Of a stretch of 64,000 nucleotides of DNA, positions 44,181 through 56,949 are shown one piece after another. The stretch comes from Diabrotica undecimpunctata (Eukaryota > Arthropoda > Insecta > Coleoptera > Chrysomelidae). Below the pieces are notes generated by a model. It saw only the letters and a list, made by a program, of their open reading frames with translations, was not told the origin of the DNA and made no database searches. The stretch spans positions 128,734,952-128,798,951 of the forward strand of contig NC_092806.1 of the NCBI RefSeq assembly GCF_040954645.1, read 5' to 3'. Made by a program: the position numbers and the translations under genes. Position 1 is the stretch's first letter; each line of letters opens with the position of its first letter.

Positions 44181-44860
44181 CTAAAACGGGGAAAATGATC
44201 GGCCAAAGATTGAGTGCGTTAAGGTGCGCTTACCTGGGCAGCAAAAATTACTTAATCATGTGTAGAGCTTGGGAAATATGCACTTAAAAAACCCTAAAAT
44301 ATGCATGCGAATGAGCACAAGACACAGTTGAAATATGCACTAAAATATGTATATCTTACAGGTAAACCCCGAAATTGGCTAAAACCAGTTTTACCCGGAT
44401 ATTTTGCGTATTATCCAAATTGGCTGGATAAAAGGCAAAAGAGATTGATAACTTCTTCATTTATCCGTCATTCTAGATCTATCTAAAAAACAGTACATTT
44501 TAAACTTAGATATAAATAATACTACTTACGTTTAAATTTTATTTGATTTTTCTTTATTAACAATCTACTACACAGGAGTTCGGTTCTGCATCGATAACTA
44601 TAATGTTGTATTCAATGTGGGCTCCGAATATTTTTAACATTAACAAAATTTAATGTAAGTTATAAATTGTGAATCTTAGTGATATATCGAAATAAACTGT
44701 AAGTGTACAAACTCTTTACATAATATCCAGTTAAATTAGCATTAAAGTCAGCAAATTACAATTATTTGTTATTGTTGTCAATAAACAAATCAGTTCTACC
44801 AGCAAATATCCGCTTTTAGTAAAGAGCGGTATACTTGTTTTAGCAGGTGTATAGGGTCGG
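44181..44860. other. Unassigned stretch
   Basis: Contains GAAATATGCACTTAAAA and related AAATATGCA words at 44275-44350 that look like a small repeat. Nothing more can be supported. Confidence 0.4.
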
Positions 44861-44887
44861 ACTTACTTTACACAAACGTTAATCGAA

Positions 44888-46137
44888 ATGAATTCAAACA
44901 TGGGATCACGCAACAGTTCTACAATACAAGACCATCAAAATCAAATAAACACATCACAGTCATACTCTTCGGCAGCGTCGAGAGTGCAATTTCCTTTAAA
45001 GTCCCAAGCAATTATCTTTAGTGCCTTAGAAAACACCAAACTTTAAGACTACCTTCTCCCACTTGGAAATATAATTCAACCGAAAAATATAATCTTCTCT
45101 TCTAGATTATCTAGATAATAATCGCATATGTATTTATTTATCCAATAAACAAATAGTGGACGATTTTATGAATAATCATGGTGAAATAGAAATACAAGGT
45201 GAAATTGTCAGAGCAAGAAGGTTAGTTACACCAGCGGAACGGCTTGTGCTCTCCGGTGTATGTCCTTCAATACCGCACGACTTGCAAATCAATGAGTTAC
45301 AAAAAATCGGCATAGTTCCCGTCTTCCCCATGACCTTCCTCAAAATAAGTGCTTTTATGCCTGAGTACAATCACATCCTTAGTTTTCGAAGACAAATCTA
45401 TATCAGTCCTCACAATCTAACACTACCAGAGTTATTTACTCTTGTTTTTGACAACACGACATATAGAATATTCATTTCTCAAGACAGTTTAGTTTGCTTT
45501 AGATGCAAGAAGCCAGGACACATCGCTTCACAGTGCTCCGAACCACTAGCTCAACTAAACCCCAACCAAAACAATGAAACATCGGTATCCAGCGCAACAA
45601 ATATATCCTTGCAAGCATCCAATGACACAAACTCTTCTCAGTGTGAACAAATGTCTATTTCTAATATCCCGGAGATACCGAACAAAGTAGATGCATTAAA
45701 TAAGGACAGTCACATAATTAATCAACCAAAAAGAAACTTGATGATGATGAAATTATTCCACCTGAAGCAGATCCATTTCAAAAGAATTTAACATTTTTCC
45801 ACCACCTAAAGTCCAAGCAAAATCTAAAAAAGCTAAAATTAGTTCAGCAAGCACTTCTGAATGCTCATTTTCTCTCTTACTTGACCCTGCTAAAAACTTC
45901 ATAAAAAATCACCCTCTAGCGTTCCCTCTAAACGTTGATCAACTTAACATGCTCCTAATGAATATCACGGGATCAACAGATCCTATAACCACAATTCAAG
46001 AATATACCACAGACCTACCAGCTTTGTCCCATATGCTCAGCCAAGTTTATCCCCATTTAAAGGAAAGATCCATAAAACGTAAATTCACGTCCATAAGGAA
46101 AAAGATTCATGATTATATTAACAGTGAGGCATCATAA
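44888..46137 (+). pseudogene. I-like LINE ORF1 (Gag-like, zinc knuckle)
   Basis: Begins MNSNMGSRNSSTIQDHQNQI. After frame breaks there is a 211-codon frame (45156-45791) with EIQGEIVRARRLVTPAERLV, a nucleic-acid-binding middle and the CCHC knuckle CFRCKKPGHIASQC, then a Ser/Asn/Gln-rich segment. The C-terminal piece (45949-46137) has ITTIQEYTTDLPALSHML and IKRKFTSIRKKIHDYI. The ORF1 protein coats LINE RNA in the I/jockey group. Only one knuckle is clear. A few frameshifts disable it. Confidence 0.75.
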
Positions 46138-46164
46138 GCGGAAAGTGACACATCTCAGTTAAGC

Positions 46165-46973
46165 CAACATTAAATTCAAGTCTCTACTTCAGTGGAATAT
46201 TGATGGTTTTTTCCATCACCTTGCTATGCTCCATTATCTAATTGGTGAACAATCTCCTGATGTAATATGCCTACAGGAAACTAATCTGAATCCCCCAAAA
46301 AAATATAACTCCAACCAATATGACTGTTTTCGTTGTCTAGTCCTTTCTGACTCTCTCAGCGCAGTCAAAGCTATGCAAAATGTATACCCTAAACACCACA
46401 TTGAGAAAATTATCAGAGCCAAATTAATGAAAGCTCAAGAAAATTTCAGATGAGTCCACTTCCTATGGATACCATCTCATATAGGCATAGAAGGGAATGA
46501 AGAAGCAAATACTAGTGCGCGTAACGCTATCACCAGTGACACATCAGAAACAGAGTGTCGGAGTATCGCAGGCGATCTAAAAGTTTATTTCAAAAATAAG
46601 GTGTTAAGTGCGTGGAATCGGGAGTGGAATGACTCTGATTCGATACTAAGAACCATCAAATGTGATATTTTTCCATGAAAGTCCACAGCCAGAAGTAGAA
46701 GATGCCAAACTATTATTACACGTCTACGACTTGGACACTGCAGGTATACTCATGCGTATCTCTTCTCAAATAGTGAACCTCCAAAATGCGTAACATATAA
46801 TACAGTAGACAGTATAAAGCACTTCTTGATAGACTGTCCTAAATATGTAAATCAAAGACAGTCTTACAATTTTCCAAATAACCTGAAAGCACTCCTCAAC
46901 AAAAGTTTAGTTCTGAACAATTTATTAGGTTACTTAAAATGTATAAATATGTTACACAAAATTTAACTTAATT
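46165..46973 (+). pseudogene. I-like LINE ORF2 with large internal deletion
   Basis: Starts as an endonuclease: LLQWNIDGFFHHLAMLHYL, GEQSPDVICLQETNLNPP (catalytic Glu in QETN) and YDCFRC. It then passes directly into RNase H at VLSDSLSAVKAMQNVYPKHH without any RT. After a stop it continues FLWIPSHIGIEGNEEANTSA, ARSRRCQTIITRLRLGHCRY and a C-terminal Cys block ending at about 46965. Thus most of the endonuclease, the whole RT and the start of RNase H are missing. A poly(A)-like end lies near 47125. Confidence 0.8.
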
Positions 46974-48129
46974 ACTTATTACAAATGTTCAATTGTTCAC
47001 GAATTGTAATTAATTGTTACAATGATTGATTGTTACAAATGTTAAATTTAATATTATTACAAATGTTACAGGAATGTCGCTAATACCCTTTGGGTGGATG
47101 CGACTTTGATTCTTTAAATAAAAAAAAATCTACTACAGAATTATTGTCCAAAAGACATAACTAAGCATTGAAAACTTGATATAACTAACAGTTATAAAAA
47201 TCATATATTCATTTTTTACTCTAAATTAGAAACGGTTTTAGTTATTTTATGACAAAATGTCAACAAACTTGGTTAAATAAATTGATTGCTACATAATAAT
47301 AATTGTTTTCTGCCTGTTTTTATGGAAAATATTTATATCATAAGCATTCTATTCGAAGCGTGCTTTTGGGTCCGACATTTTTTCTATTTTTTTTATGAAA
47401 GGTAAAATTATCATTAAAATAATGAAGATTTTGTTCCTCATTGGCAAGTGCAGCATTAGGAGTAGAAATATTTCTTTGGATATTAAAGAAGTCGATAAAA
47501 TTTGGTGTATTCAATTATCACGCAAGGACTTTGTTTAAGCAGTTTTTGGACAAATATGTAAAATACGCTGAAAATCCACGCTTAATCTATTTTACGTGTT
47601 TTAGTTATATAACCAACATAATTTACCAATGGTTGAAATTAGTTTACTAATGGCATTATTTTTGTTCTCAAAACGAATACATAATTTTTTTTAAAGGAAC
47701 TTTAGTTACAATAATACTAAAAAAAAACAAGAATCATCAGATAAAGTACAAACCGAAAATGGTAAAAACAACACCATTAAAATCCACTTACATGTGAGAG
47801 CCACTTACTTTACAACAAATTGTTTAATATAGGTCGCTTGAATCATACTAGGAAAATGGTAATATTACACTCAGTATAATTGCTGCACTACGTACTCTGA
47901 CTCACGTCTGGTAAGTATTCGAATAAATGACATGATTTTAATTGAAGTCTCAATGGTTTCCTTGTTTCAGCAGTGTTAAATTCTTTCTTTCGTTCTTACT
48001 CAACTTTTCTCACTTTATTTCTTCACCTACTTAACTATCAAAAAATATGTGACCTTTTTGCCCCATATGGACGAAGACTGACACTATGTGTATAGTAGTC
48101 TTTCTTCTCTATTTTTGCCTACTTGAAAT
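46974..48129. other. LINE 3'UTR then unassigned AT-rich sequence
   Basis: Up to about 47130 is the 3' end of the I-like LINE, closing with GATTCTTTAAATAAAAAAAA. The remainder shows nothing recognisable. Confidence 0.45.
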
Positions 48130-48500
48130 CTTTAAATTCCATTGCCAATAATGTCTATCACTTGAACTACATATCTAGCAAATTTTGCGCGTCCGCTGCC
48201 ACTTTATCCTCGCACCTTTTCCGTGGCCTTTCTTTTGGTCTTGCGCCCTACATTTTACTATCTAGAGCTCTTCTTGGCAATCTTTTGGTCTTCATTCTCA
48301 ATACATGACCTGTCCATCGAAGTCTCTAATGTTTAACGAATTCTGAGTTCGGTACCTCTTTTAACAGTTGATAGAAATCATGGTTGTACCTAGATTTCTA
48401 TACTCCGTTTTTGTTAATAGGTCTAAATATCTTAATTATGACGTTTCTTTCAAAGATTTCCAGCTTTCGTTTTGTGTCTTCTGTCATCACTTATGTCTCG
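48130..48500 (-). pseudogene. LINE C-terminal fragment
   Basis: Minus strand: WTMTEDTKRKLEIFERNVII, then KIFRPINKNGV, RLRWTGHVLRMKTKRLPRRA and RPRKRCEDKVAADAQNLLDM. This is the thumb/tail pattern (RW-GHV-R, GRPR-RW-D-V). Two stops and a frameshift. It abuts the LINE at 48529. Confidence 0.6.
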
Positions 48501-48528
48501 CATTCATAACATCTTCTTCTTAAAGTGC

Positions 48529-49233
48529 CTATCCGATCCGGACGTTGGCGATCATCACGGCTATCTTCACTTTGCTTATTGCAGCGCGGAACAGTTCAGT
48601 GGTAGTCGTGTTATACCACTTTCGCAAATTTTGAAGCCAGGAAATGCGTCTTCTTCCCGGTCCTCTCTTACCATTTACTTTCCCTTGGAAAATCAGCTGG
48701 AGAAGGCCGTAACGTTCTTGATTTCTCATTACATGACCTAGATATTCCAACTTTTTAGTTTTGACGGTCATGAGAATTTCACATTCTTTCCCCATTCTAC
48801 GCAGGACCTCCACATTAGTAACTCTGTCAACCCAGGATATACGTAAGATGCGCCTATAACACCACATTTCGAAAGCTTCGAGCCGATTCATAGATGCAAC
48901 AGTCAGTGTCCATGCTTCCATTCCGTAGAGCAGAACTGTGAATATGTAGCAGTTCAATAGACGGCATTTTGTTTTTAATGATATGTCTCGACTGTTGAAA
49001 ATAGTTCTCATTCTAACGAATGCTGCTTTTGCTTTTATTATTCGCTGTTTAATTTCTGTTGAGTGGTCCCATTGGCTATTTAAATTGGTGCCTAGATATG
49101 TATATTGCTCGACTCTTTCGATATTCTGTTGGTTGAACAGAATATTATATTCATAACATACTATTGGTCTAATAATAGTTTTTGTAGATCCTGATTTTTG
49201 ATCTCCATTGCGTATTTTTGGAGCGGAACACAT
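48529..49233 (-). CDS. LINE ORF2 C-terminus, 234 open codons
   Basis: Minus strand, uninterrupted: IERVEQYTYLGTNLNSQWDH, IFTVLLYGMEAWTLTVASMN, FEMWCYRRILRISWVDRVTN, LEYLGHVMRNQERYGLLQLI, GKRGPGRRRISWLQNLRKWY and AVMIANVRIG before the stop. An AAGAAGAAG tail follows at about 48515. It is the cleanest copy of the family also seen at 2360-2917 and 25023-26110. The 5' truncation point is near 49240, so RT palm and endonuclease are missing. Confidence 0.85.
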   Translation of the reverse strand: MCSAPKIRNGDQKSGSTKTIIRPIVCYEYNILFNQQNIERVEQYTYLGTNLNSQWDHSTEIKQRIIKAKAAFVRMRTIFNSRDISLKTKCRLLNCYIFTVLLYGMEAWTLTVASMNRLEAFEMWCYRRILRISWVDRVTNVEVLRRMGKECEILMTVKTKKLEYLGHVMRNQERYGLLQLIFQGKVNGKRGPGRRRISWLQNLRKWYNTTTTELFRAAISKVKIAVMIANVRIG

Positions 49234-49239
49234 GGGCGA

Positions 49240-50080
49240 GTGAAAAGTAAGCTTTATTTCCCTTTTTATGGCTATGGTAGATCGGGGTAGGACCCATTTA
49301 TGAACCCTTTAGATACTTAGACCTCTGAAGACAGGTCCATTGTCTCATTGTATTGTCATTAATATATTTCGTGTTGCTGACTGCTTCTCAAATCTTTTAT
49401 GTAGTATTAATTAATATTAACTTATGCAACTTTTTTACCTATTTTTTGAAAGACTCCTTACCCATCGAATCATGATAGTCTGCACTCTTCGATTATGCGG
49501 AACATCCAGTCCAGCATATAGCAAACCCATTACTAGTTTCAGCATGTAAGACAATGAAGCATTTATCAGTATTTTCGTGGCATTTTCTGATGATCTTTAT
49601 ATTGTCATCATGCGATGTGCGTTTCTACGACGCTTTGCTCTTTGCAAAAAAGTTTCGTCCAAAAAAAAACGAACTTGCATTTAAATAATTTTTCAATCCT
49701 AGTGCGTCAAACATTTTTACCGTTTAGAAACAACATTCGGCTTGAGTTTTTATTTTTGGTACAGTTTGTGATGCATCGGGCATTGTAAAATGTTTAGTGT
49801 AAAAATAAAATTGTTTAAAAATTTCTCTTTATTTTTCAATTCATATTCACATCACACTACGAATACTCATTTTTAAAGCATCCACAACACTCTGATGCAC
49901 TTGTGATATCGGTAATAAAGGTCCAACCTTTTCTTTCTCCTTCTTAAAGTACTGTAATTAAATTAAGAAAATATTTTCGATTTTTTCCAGTAATAGTATT
50001 TCCGGGCATTTTTATTATTTCACTATGTCAAAAGTTTCTAAAACTTTCACTTGTAATACATGAAACAACGGAAAGTGTTT
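49240..50080. other. Unassigned AT-rich stretch
   Basis: Nothing that I can support as a gene or element. Confidence 0.4.
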
Positions 50081-50084
50081 GAGA

Positions 50085-50876
50085 CAAGCACAGTGTTTAT
50101 GCTGATGATACCAGTATTACCTGGAAGAATTCTAATATTGCAACTCTTCATGCAATTATAACTTATGATCTACTTATAAAAACCTGGTCCGACTCTAATT
50201 TACTCTCTTTTAACGTGGATAAGACAGTAGCATTATTCTATAAAGGAGCTCTTCAACCCTTGCTTTTTAATAACAGCCAGATCAGTATCGTTGATTCTGT
50301 AAAATTTCTTGGTATTTTTATAGACAGCAACCTTAAATGGTCCCTTCATATCGATTTGTTAAGTAAGAAACTATCCTCAGCCTGCTAGGAAATAAGATCT
50401 GTTTCGAAGGGAATGAATTTAGCATCTTCCAAAATAACATACTTTTCTTTGTTCGAGTCTCATCTTCGATATGGTCTTCCTTTTTGGGGTTCTAGTACAG
50501 CTGCCCAATCTGATGTTACTTTTTAGCTTCAGTAGAATAACACATTGCAAAAGTTACTTCAAAAATCACGGGATTTTAACTCTTCCTTCTCTATATATTC
50601 TAGAAACTGTTTGCTTAATTCGTAAACACCTACATGTTTTTTCCAGCAAGACCTAATCATGGCTACTCCACCAGAAATCCAAGCTTTGATGCGTACTTAC
50701 CGATCTGATCTACTCAGTTAGTAAAGAAATCTATATTATATTCGGCAAAAAAATTATACAACCATCTCCCTTTGCAACTTAAATCTACAACTTCTTTCCT
50801 AAAGTTCCGTAAATTGACAAAAGCCTATCTATCTGAAAGACCTTATTATTCAGTGGAAGAGTTTCTTAACGAATAA
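50085..50876 (+). pseudogene. CR1/jockey-superfamily LINE RT, 3' half
   Basis: Reads VYADDTSITWKNSNIATLHA (intact YADD), LLSFNVDKTVALFYKG, VDSVKFLGIFIDSNLKWSLH, a stop, SKGMNLASSKITYFSLFESH, LRYGLPFWGSSTAAQSD, then in another frame RITHCKSYFKNHGILTLPSL. These are the palm, thumb and tail of a CR1/jockey-type LINE. It starts abruptly, so it is 5'-truncated. Confidence 0.75.
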
Positions 50877-50879
50877 GTA

Positions 50880-51408
50880 AGAAATTACAGTACGTTTAGG
50901 TACAAGCAACAAAGTATTTTTATATATATTTGGGTATCACATGTAGCAGCTTAACCTTATTGGTAAACTAGTTCGTAAGATTTTATTATGCAATTTGAAA
51001 TTTAGTGAAATTTTTCAACGGATTGTATATTTGATTATGTTTTATTCTGTGATATTGACGATTTTTGTAATTTTAGTAAATTTTAATTGTTATTGTTATT
51101 ATTTTTTTTTACTTTTGTAAACTTTGTCCGTAAAATTGTATAATTTTTAGTGACAATAAAGCTTATTTCTATTGTATTCTATATAAAATGAACGAGGCCA
51201 CGTTGCTGAGAATCGTAGAGATGAGGACATGGTTCTTTGGATCATTCTTACTTGCTCAAAAACATTAAAAAAATTAAAAGATAATAGCTACTAGTGCTAA
51301 ACCAGAAATATTGAATAAACTATATAAAGAAAAATCATAAATAATTTGCCAAAAAGAGCACCACTTAATCTTTTCTTCGAGAGACAAAGAAAACTCTTTT
51401 AAACCAAA

Positions 51409-51410
<2 letters not shown>
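50880..51410. other. AT-rich stretch, nothing recognised
   Basis: Probably includes the 3' untranslated end of the preceding LINE (an AATAAA-like region near 51155). No other signal. Confidence 0.4.

Positions 51411-51480
<70 letters not shown>
51411..51480. repeat. (AT)n microsatellite
   Basis: About 35 AT dinucleotides directly abut the left end of the MITE at 51484. Confidence 0.95.
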
Positions 51481-51483
<3 letters not shown>

Positions 51484-51484
<1 letters not shown>

Positions 51485-52057
51485 AGTTCGTCCCAAACCC
51501 TTTTTTCAGTGCGTCATAGTTGATCGAATTCTCTCTAACACATTAAGCTAGAAGTGACAGAAAAAAACGTGAGTCTGTGATTATTATACATAGAACTTAG
51601 AAAATTATTTATCGTTCACGGGTATTAACATATTAAAGCTAATTCTACTTACGGATGTATAATTGGTTGGAATGTAGAATACGCTAAATAGATATCCAAT
51701 CAATAATGCGCATAAATATAATTTGACGCAGATTGTCTCGATCGTGACAGTACTTTTACAATGTCAACTGATAATATGATAATTGTCATTCCAGGTTACT
51801 ATTATCAGACATTTTACAGTAAAAATTTAATTTTGTATTTATTGTCATAAAAATATTTTAAATATGCCGAGATATATCGAGAAAGGACAAAGACTAATAT
51901 TAAAATTATTAAATTATTTTCAATTAGAAAAAGAGAGATTACGATCCTGCAACTGTCAAATTTAACTAAAATGTCATGCAATAATTCTCGACATTCTTAA
52001 AATCCTATATGACGTCAATATTAGTAACGCACTGAAAGAAGCGTTTGGGACAGACTG
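51484..52057. mobile_element. 574-bp MITE, TA target
   Basis: The left end TAGTTCGTCCCAAACCCTTT and, inverted, the right end CAGTCTGTCCCAAACGCTTC continue as TTTCAGTGCGT on both sides (about 32 bp of imperfect TIR). TA flanks both ends (51482-51483 and 52058-52059). No coding frame. This size and target fit a non-autonomous Tc1/mariner-type element. Like the element at 1314 it sits at the edge of an (AT)n tract. Confidence 0.75.
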
Positions 52058-52059
52058 TA

Positions 52060-54342
52060 GCAAAATAATAGTAAACAATAGCCAATATAGATATATAGGG
52101 AAATAAACAGTATCAATGACACTTACCTCATATGATCGCGCAGCAAACCTGTCAGCGATTATTTATAAGTGGTCCACGAGAAAAGAAGATTGTTAGAGTA
52201 ATTAAACAATACAAAATTGTTACGTAGAAGCCATATTTATAATTAGCTAAAACATAGATTTAATTAGACATATTAATTTAAATCTTACAAACAAAAATAT
52301 CCGTTACAATGTATTACCTTCTTACATCTTTAGAAAAGGTTTAATATAAATTTCTCTTGATGACCTTGTAAATATATTTAAAAATGATCTTAAAATAAAA
52401 GGTTATTTAAAAAAAATTTTAATTGAAAGTTTACCTGGGTCATTATATCTCATTAAGTTTTTTGGGTTTTTACAATCTATATACAAAGTTTAGTGTTGTT
52501 TACAAAAACCAATAGTGATCAAAATACGGAAAAAAATTACGGGATGTATCTCCTGAAAAAGCACCAACATTGCACTGCATTGGGTACATTTAGCAGAAAA
52601 ATAAAAATAATAAGACATGTTTTCTTTATCATATTGACCACCATACGAAAATATTCAACTTAATTATCTGCTGAAGCAGTATAGTAAAGGTAAAACTTAC
52701 TGTAAATTTTTTGTTTTACTATATTTGTTCTTACTGTAGACTTTTTAATATAAGACAGACTGTCTCCCAATATTACCCAAACCGTAGTCGGTTTCTTAGT
52801 AATAAAAAACCAAAAAAAAACTTATGTTTCCACCTCCATCTTTAGCGAGTGAACGAAGACAGAAATTTTTACTTAACTTTTAAAGTACTGAACTGGAAAT
52901 TGTTGGTACTAAGGCTCAAAGCCCCCAGTACTCGCGAAAGAATGCCAGATTACTGGCTTGTTCAGAAGCTCGAGCGGTAATGAATAATATTCTTTACACA
53001 TCATCTCAATTTCAGTCGCAAAAATTCCCACACTGGCTAAGATACTTCCACTTAGCAGGCGCTTCTTACCCTGATCTTAATCCAAAGCTAAGATAAATGC
53101 AATAAAACGAACATTAAATTTTTATTATATTTCAACAGCATACATTTCAACTCATAGTTTGTTTTTCTCGTTTAAAATTTTAAAACGCAATACGTTAAGT
53201 GCTTATTAGGAACTGTACAGATTATTAAGATATACAGGGTCGCATAACAGTTACAGCTTTCTGAGTTAAATGAAATTTTAAAAATTAAAGGATTCTGAAT
53301 CGTTACACATTGTGGTTTGAAATCTACAGAAAATACTTGATAATTATAATTGACCTCACGCGTACTGATAAACAGATTCAACAACAATATTAGACAACAT
53401 ACAATACCACTATTTAATTTAAACTGAAATCCTTTAAAAACAAACCATATATGACGGCTAATAGGGATGTGAATTAAGTAAAGACTTTAATATTGAATAT
53501 TTTATATTTACCAGTGAAACTAGATGCAGTTGCCAAGGTGCTGATCTAAAAAATATACGCCTGCGCTTAAAATTCTAACTTGCGTGTGTCTGACAGATAA
53601 GTAAGTTTAAATGTGTTTCTAGTATGATATCACTTATACTCAACGGTCAAAATCCGTGAAATGAACTATATTAATAAACTTACATTTTCATTGTTTCATA
53701 TTTTCCTAGATTACCATACTGTCCCTACAATACGGCAACGCTGTATGAAAATGACAAATTTACATTAGTATTTCTATTGACGCAATACTTTTTCTATATT
53801 ATATTCTCATTAGCATATAAGAGACAATTATTATTTAATATAATTTGAGCATTGTATATATGTGGCATCTCAGTTTTTTCAATAATTCTAAGAAACAATG
53901 TGAATATGAACTAGCGGACACTACACCCATATTTATTTTTATATGTTTTTACACACTAATTAATCTGTCCATCTATCTATTTAATATAATCTATCTTAAG
54001 TAGTCATAACAAGAATTTAAACATATACGTTATGCGGCTGACATAATATATTTGATGTTATTGAGTACTGGTTATGTTACTGAATAATAGGCCTTTTATA
54101 ACATATGAACACAATAAACATCTCAAGACAACAAGTCACCTAGTTTGACCCTGACAGGACTACGACAAATAAATGTAACCTTTGTGGTTAAATGCATTCT
54201 TGGAAATGTTTTGCAAATAAAATATTATGTATAATTGGTACTAATAAAATGTAAATTGTAGTTCAAATTACTACGGCTTACATTGACAAAGTCAAAGGGA
54301 TCATTAATTTTAACATGTAGCTAGAATAATTAATATTCGACA
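52060..54342. other. Unassigned AT-rich stretch
   Basis: Only TATACAGGGTCGCATAACAG at 53233 looks like a mariner-type terminus, without a partner. No gene was recognised. Confidence 0.4.
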
Positions 54343-56150
54343 CAAAATGAATTGTTATTTTTGAAGAAAAACACATTTTCAACACATTTAGTCATTACAC
54401 ACAATTTTCTTAACACGAGACAATTTAAAGTTAAGATAAATGGTGCAATATCAGCATTAAGGACCAAACACATGGAAAACCTCAAGGATCCATTATTAGT
54501 TCAACACATTTTATTTATACGTCCATGGTTCAACACTATTCTTAGTAGCGATAAACAAAATCTTAGAAAACTTTCCAAAACTTGTTAGGGCGAGATTATA
54601 CGCTGATGATTTGGTCATATAAAAACTTAAAGTGGGCAATAAATCACCTTGAAAACTGGTCGAAAGCTGTGGGATTATAGAAATGTATTTTATTAAAAAA
54701 AAAACGGCACTCTACAAATCCAGATCTTCAATTATATGAAAATAACTTAAATTATGTGGAATACTTAAAATTTTTAGGAATGATCTTTGATAAGAAACAA
54801 TCTTGTCTCAATTTAATGCGAACACTGTGCAATCGTAATTGGGGCTCAGATTTTAAAAGTCTGATTCATATTTAAAATCACTAGTACGATTAAAACTCGA
54901 TTATGGATCATTTGTATACTCATCCGCAAAGAAAACTCTTCTTGCTCAACTAGAAGTCATACAAAATACAGTATTTTATACAAAATACAAAATTTTAGAA
55001 GAAGAATGTACTTGTCATTAACATACGCAACATTCATATGTATGATCCCACTTTCTATCATACCATCGCTGACCGTTTCAAAGAAACTTTCAAAGAAAAG
55101 GACGAACCCTTCCTTTTACGAGATTATCGAAAGATATCTCTCTTTCCCTCTCTTCATAATATTCAATTGCCAAAATTTTTTGATCAGATAAATATAGTCA
55201 CACCTTCCCCTGGACCTTTCCTCAAGCAATATGTGATCTAACTCTTTCTTAATACAATAAGCTTGAGACCTCCCATGCATCAATTATTCAATCATTTTAC
55301 AACATACTTGCTTCTTTCCCAGATCATTGTTATATATATACAGATTCATCCAAAACTATTGATGGTGTGGGATCAGCAGTTATAACTCCGAACATTGTAT
55401 TACAGTTTTAAATTATCTTCCAGTTGCAGTATTTACTCTGAAGAATTATACTTAATTCTGCAAGCCCTCATTTATATACGTACCTAAAAAATTCCAAATT
55501 CTGCCATAATTACCGACTCTCTCAGTGCATTACATATAATAGAACAGTTATATACAAGCAATCCTAGAGGTATTTTAATAAAAGAACAATAACATTTGCT
55601 AAACAGCCCGAGGCAGCAAGCACGCTTTATATGGGTTCCATCATACATTGGACTTTAAGGAAACGAACAAGCAGATTTTCATGCCAGGGAAGTAATACAC
55701 AGTGGTAGTAATGCCAGGGAAGTACACTCTTCAGTGTTAGTAAACTTAGTGTCTGTTTTCGACTACAAATCGTTTCTTAAGGAAAAAGTGACAAATGAAT
55801 GGAAAAATGAATGGAATCTTTCACAATCTTTACACATCGTAAAGCCCTTAACCGAATCTTTGTGCGAGATAAATTTAAATCGCCAGCTGTCTAACTCGTT
55901 TACATAAAGATCATAGCAGACTAACTCACAGCTAGCTAATCTCCAAATCAAATCGCCCTATTTGTGACTTATGTAACTGCGATATTAATGTACACATATC
56001 TTAATAGAGTGTCCTAAATATATTAGTGAAAGACAAAAACACTCACTTCCTAACAATATAAAAGCAGTCTAAGGAGCCTATTGTAAATTTACAAATGTGT
56101 TTAATTACTTGAAAAATATTAATGTTTTAAACAAACTGTAACTATTAGTT
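54343..56150 (+). pseudogene. I-like LINE ORF2, heavily decayed
   Basis: From about 54590 it reads RLYADDLVI (active site), then WAINHLENWSKAVG across frames, YLKFLGMIFDKKQSC, LVRLKLDYGSFVYSSAKKTL and LLAQLEVIQN: palm and thumb of an I-type polymerase. After 55030 a loose segment (YDPTFYHTIADRFKETFKEK) leads into RNase-H-like words: IYIYRFI near 55340, SALHYI and HTLDFKETNKQIF near 55660. A final FLECPKYI-type Cys segment ends near 56060. There is at least a dozen frame breaks. Confidence 0.65.
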
Positions 56151-56539
56151 TTTTGTAAATCCTATTTACAAATTGTAAAATATGACATTCTTACCTAATT
56201 GTGAACCTAATAATTAATCCAAAATACTGTTTAGATTTAGTTGATGCTGTTATCAATAAAATAAAAAATGCAAGAATTCAAAAACAAAACTTCTTTATCG
56301 GTAAGATAGTTTCGAAGCAAATTCAGATTTCTGCTTTAATCTGAACCTTCTATAAATGCAAGGTATAACAGACGTTGATAAAGATGTTAATAGAGAAATG
56401 GGGAATCTAAAATTTGCATTCCACGACATGTCTATCAACTAAGCAGAAATCCATATCGAATTTGTTTCTTGTACTCATACAGAGTAGATCCGAATAAAAT
56501 GAAAAAGGCAGCAAAGATTTGATTTCACGTTCAAAGCGT

Positions 56540-56601
56540 CTATGTATCTGTTGATACGTATTTCGACTTAATAAGTCTCATCAGAACAGTTATTCATAGC
56601 C
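56540..56601 (-). ncRNA. Type-I hammerhead ribozyme (locus 2, minus)
   Basis: Minus strand identical in sequence to the plus copy at 57285-57346. CUGAUGA is at 56578-56584, a perfect GACUU-AUU-AAGUC stem II follows, then GAAA and UACGUAUC. Stem I pairs are CUGUU with AACAG and CUAUG with CAUAG. Confidence 0.85.
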
Positions 56602-56887
56602 GTTCTTAACGTGAAAAATAATCTTCTCTGTCTTTTAGGAAGCAACAATAAAATGGCTTCGTTATGGACGCAATGGCGACATCTGATAGAAAAATCGGTA
56701 AGATAGTTTCGAAACAAATTCAGATTTCTGCTTTAATCTGAACCTTCTATAAATGCAAGGTATAACAGACGTTGATAAAGATGTTAATAGAGACATGGGG
56801 AATCTAAAATTTGCATTCCACGACATGTAAATCAACTAAGCAGAAATCCATAACGAATTTGTTTCTTGTACTCATACAGAGTAGATC

Positions 56888-56949
56888 GGCTATGAATAAC
56901 TGTTCTGATGAGACCTATTAAGTCGAAATACGTATCAACAGATACATAG
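56888..56949 (+). ncRNA. Type-I hammerhead ribozyme (locus 2, plus 1)
   Basis: CUGAUGA at 56905-56911, GAAA at 56925-56928, cleavage expected after C56936. Stem I is GGCUAUG-AAUAA-CUGUU against AACAG-AUA-CAUAG, with the internal loop typical of natural type-I forms. Stem II has one C-A mismatch (GACCU/AAGUC). Stem III is the self-complementary UACGUA, too short to close alone, which suggests a dimeric active form. Confidence 0.85.
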
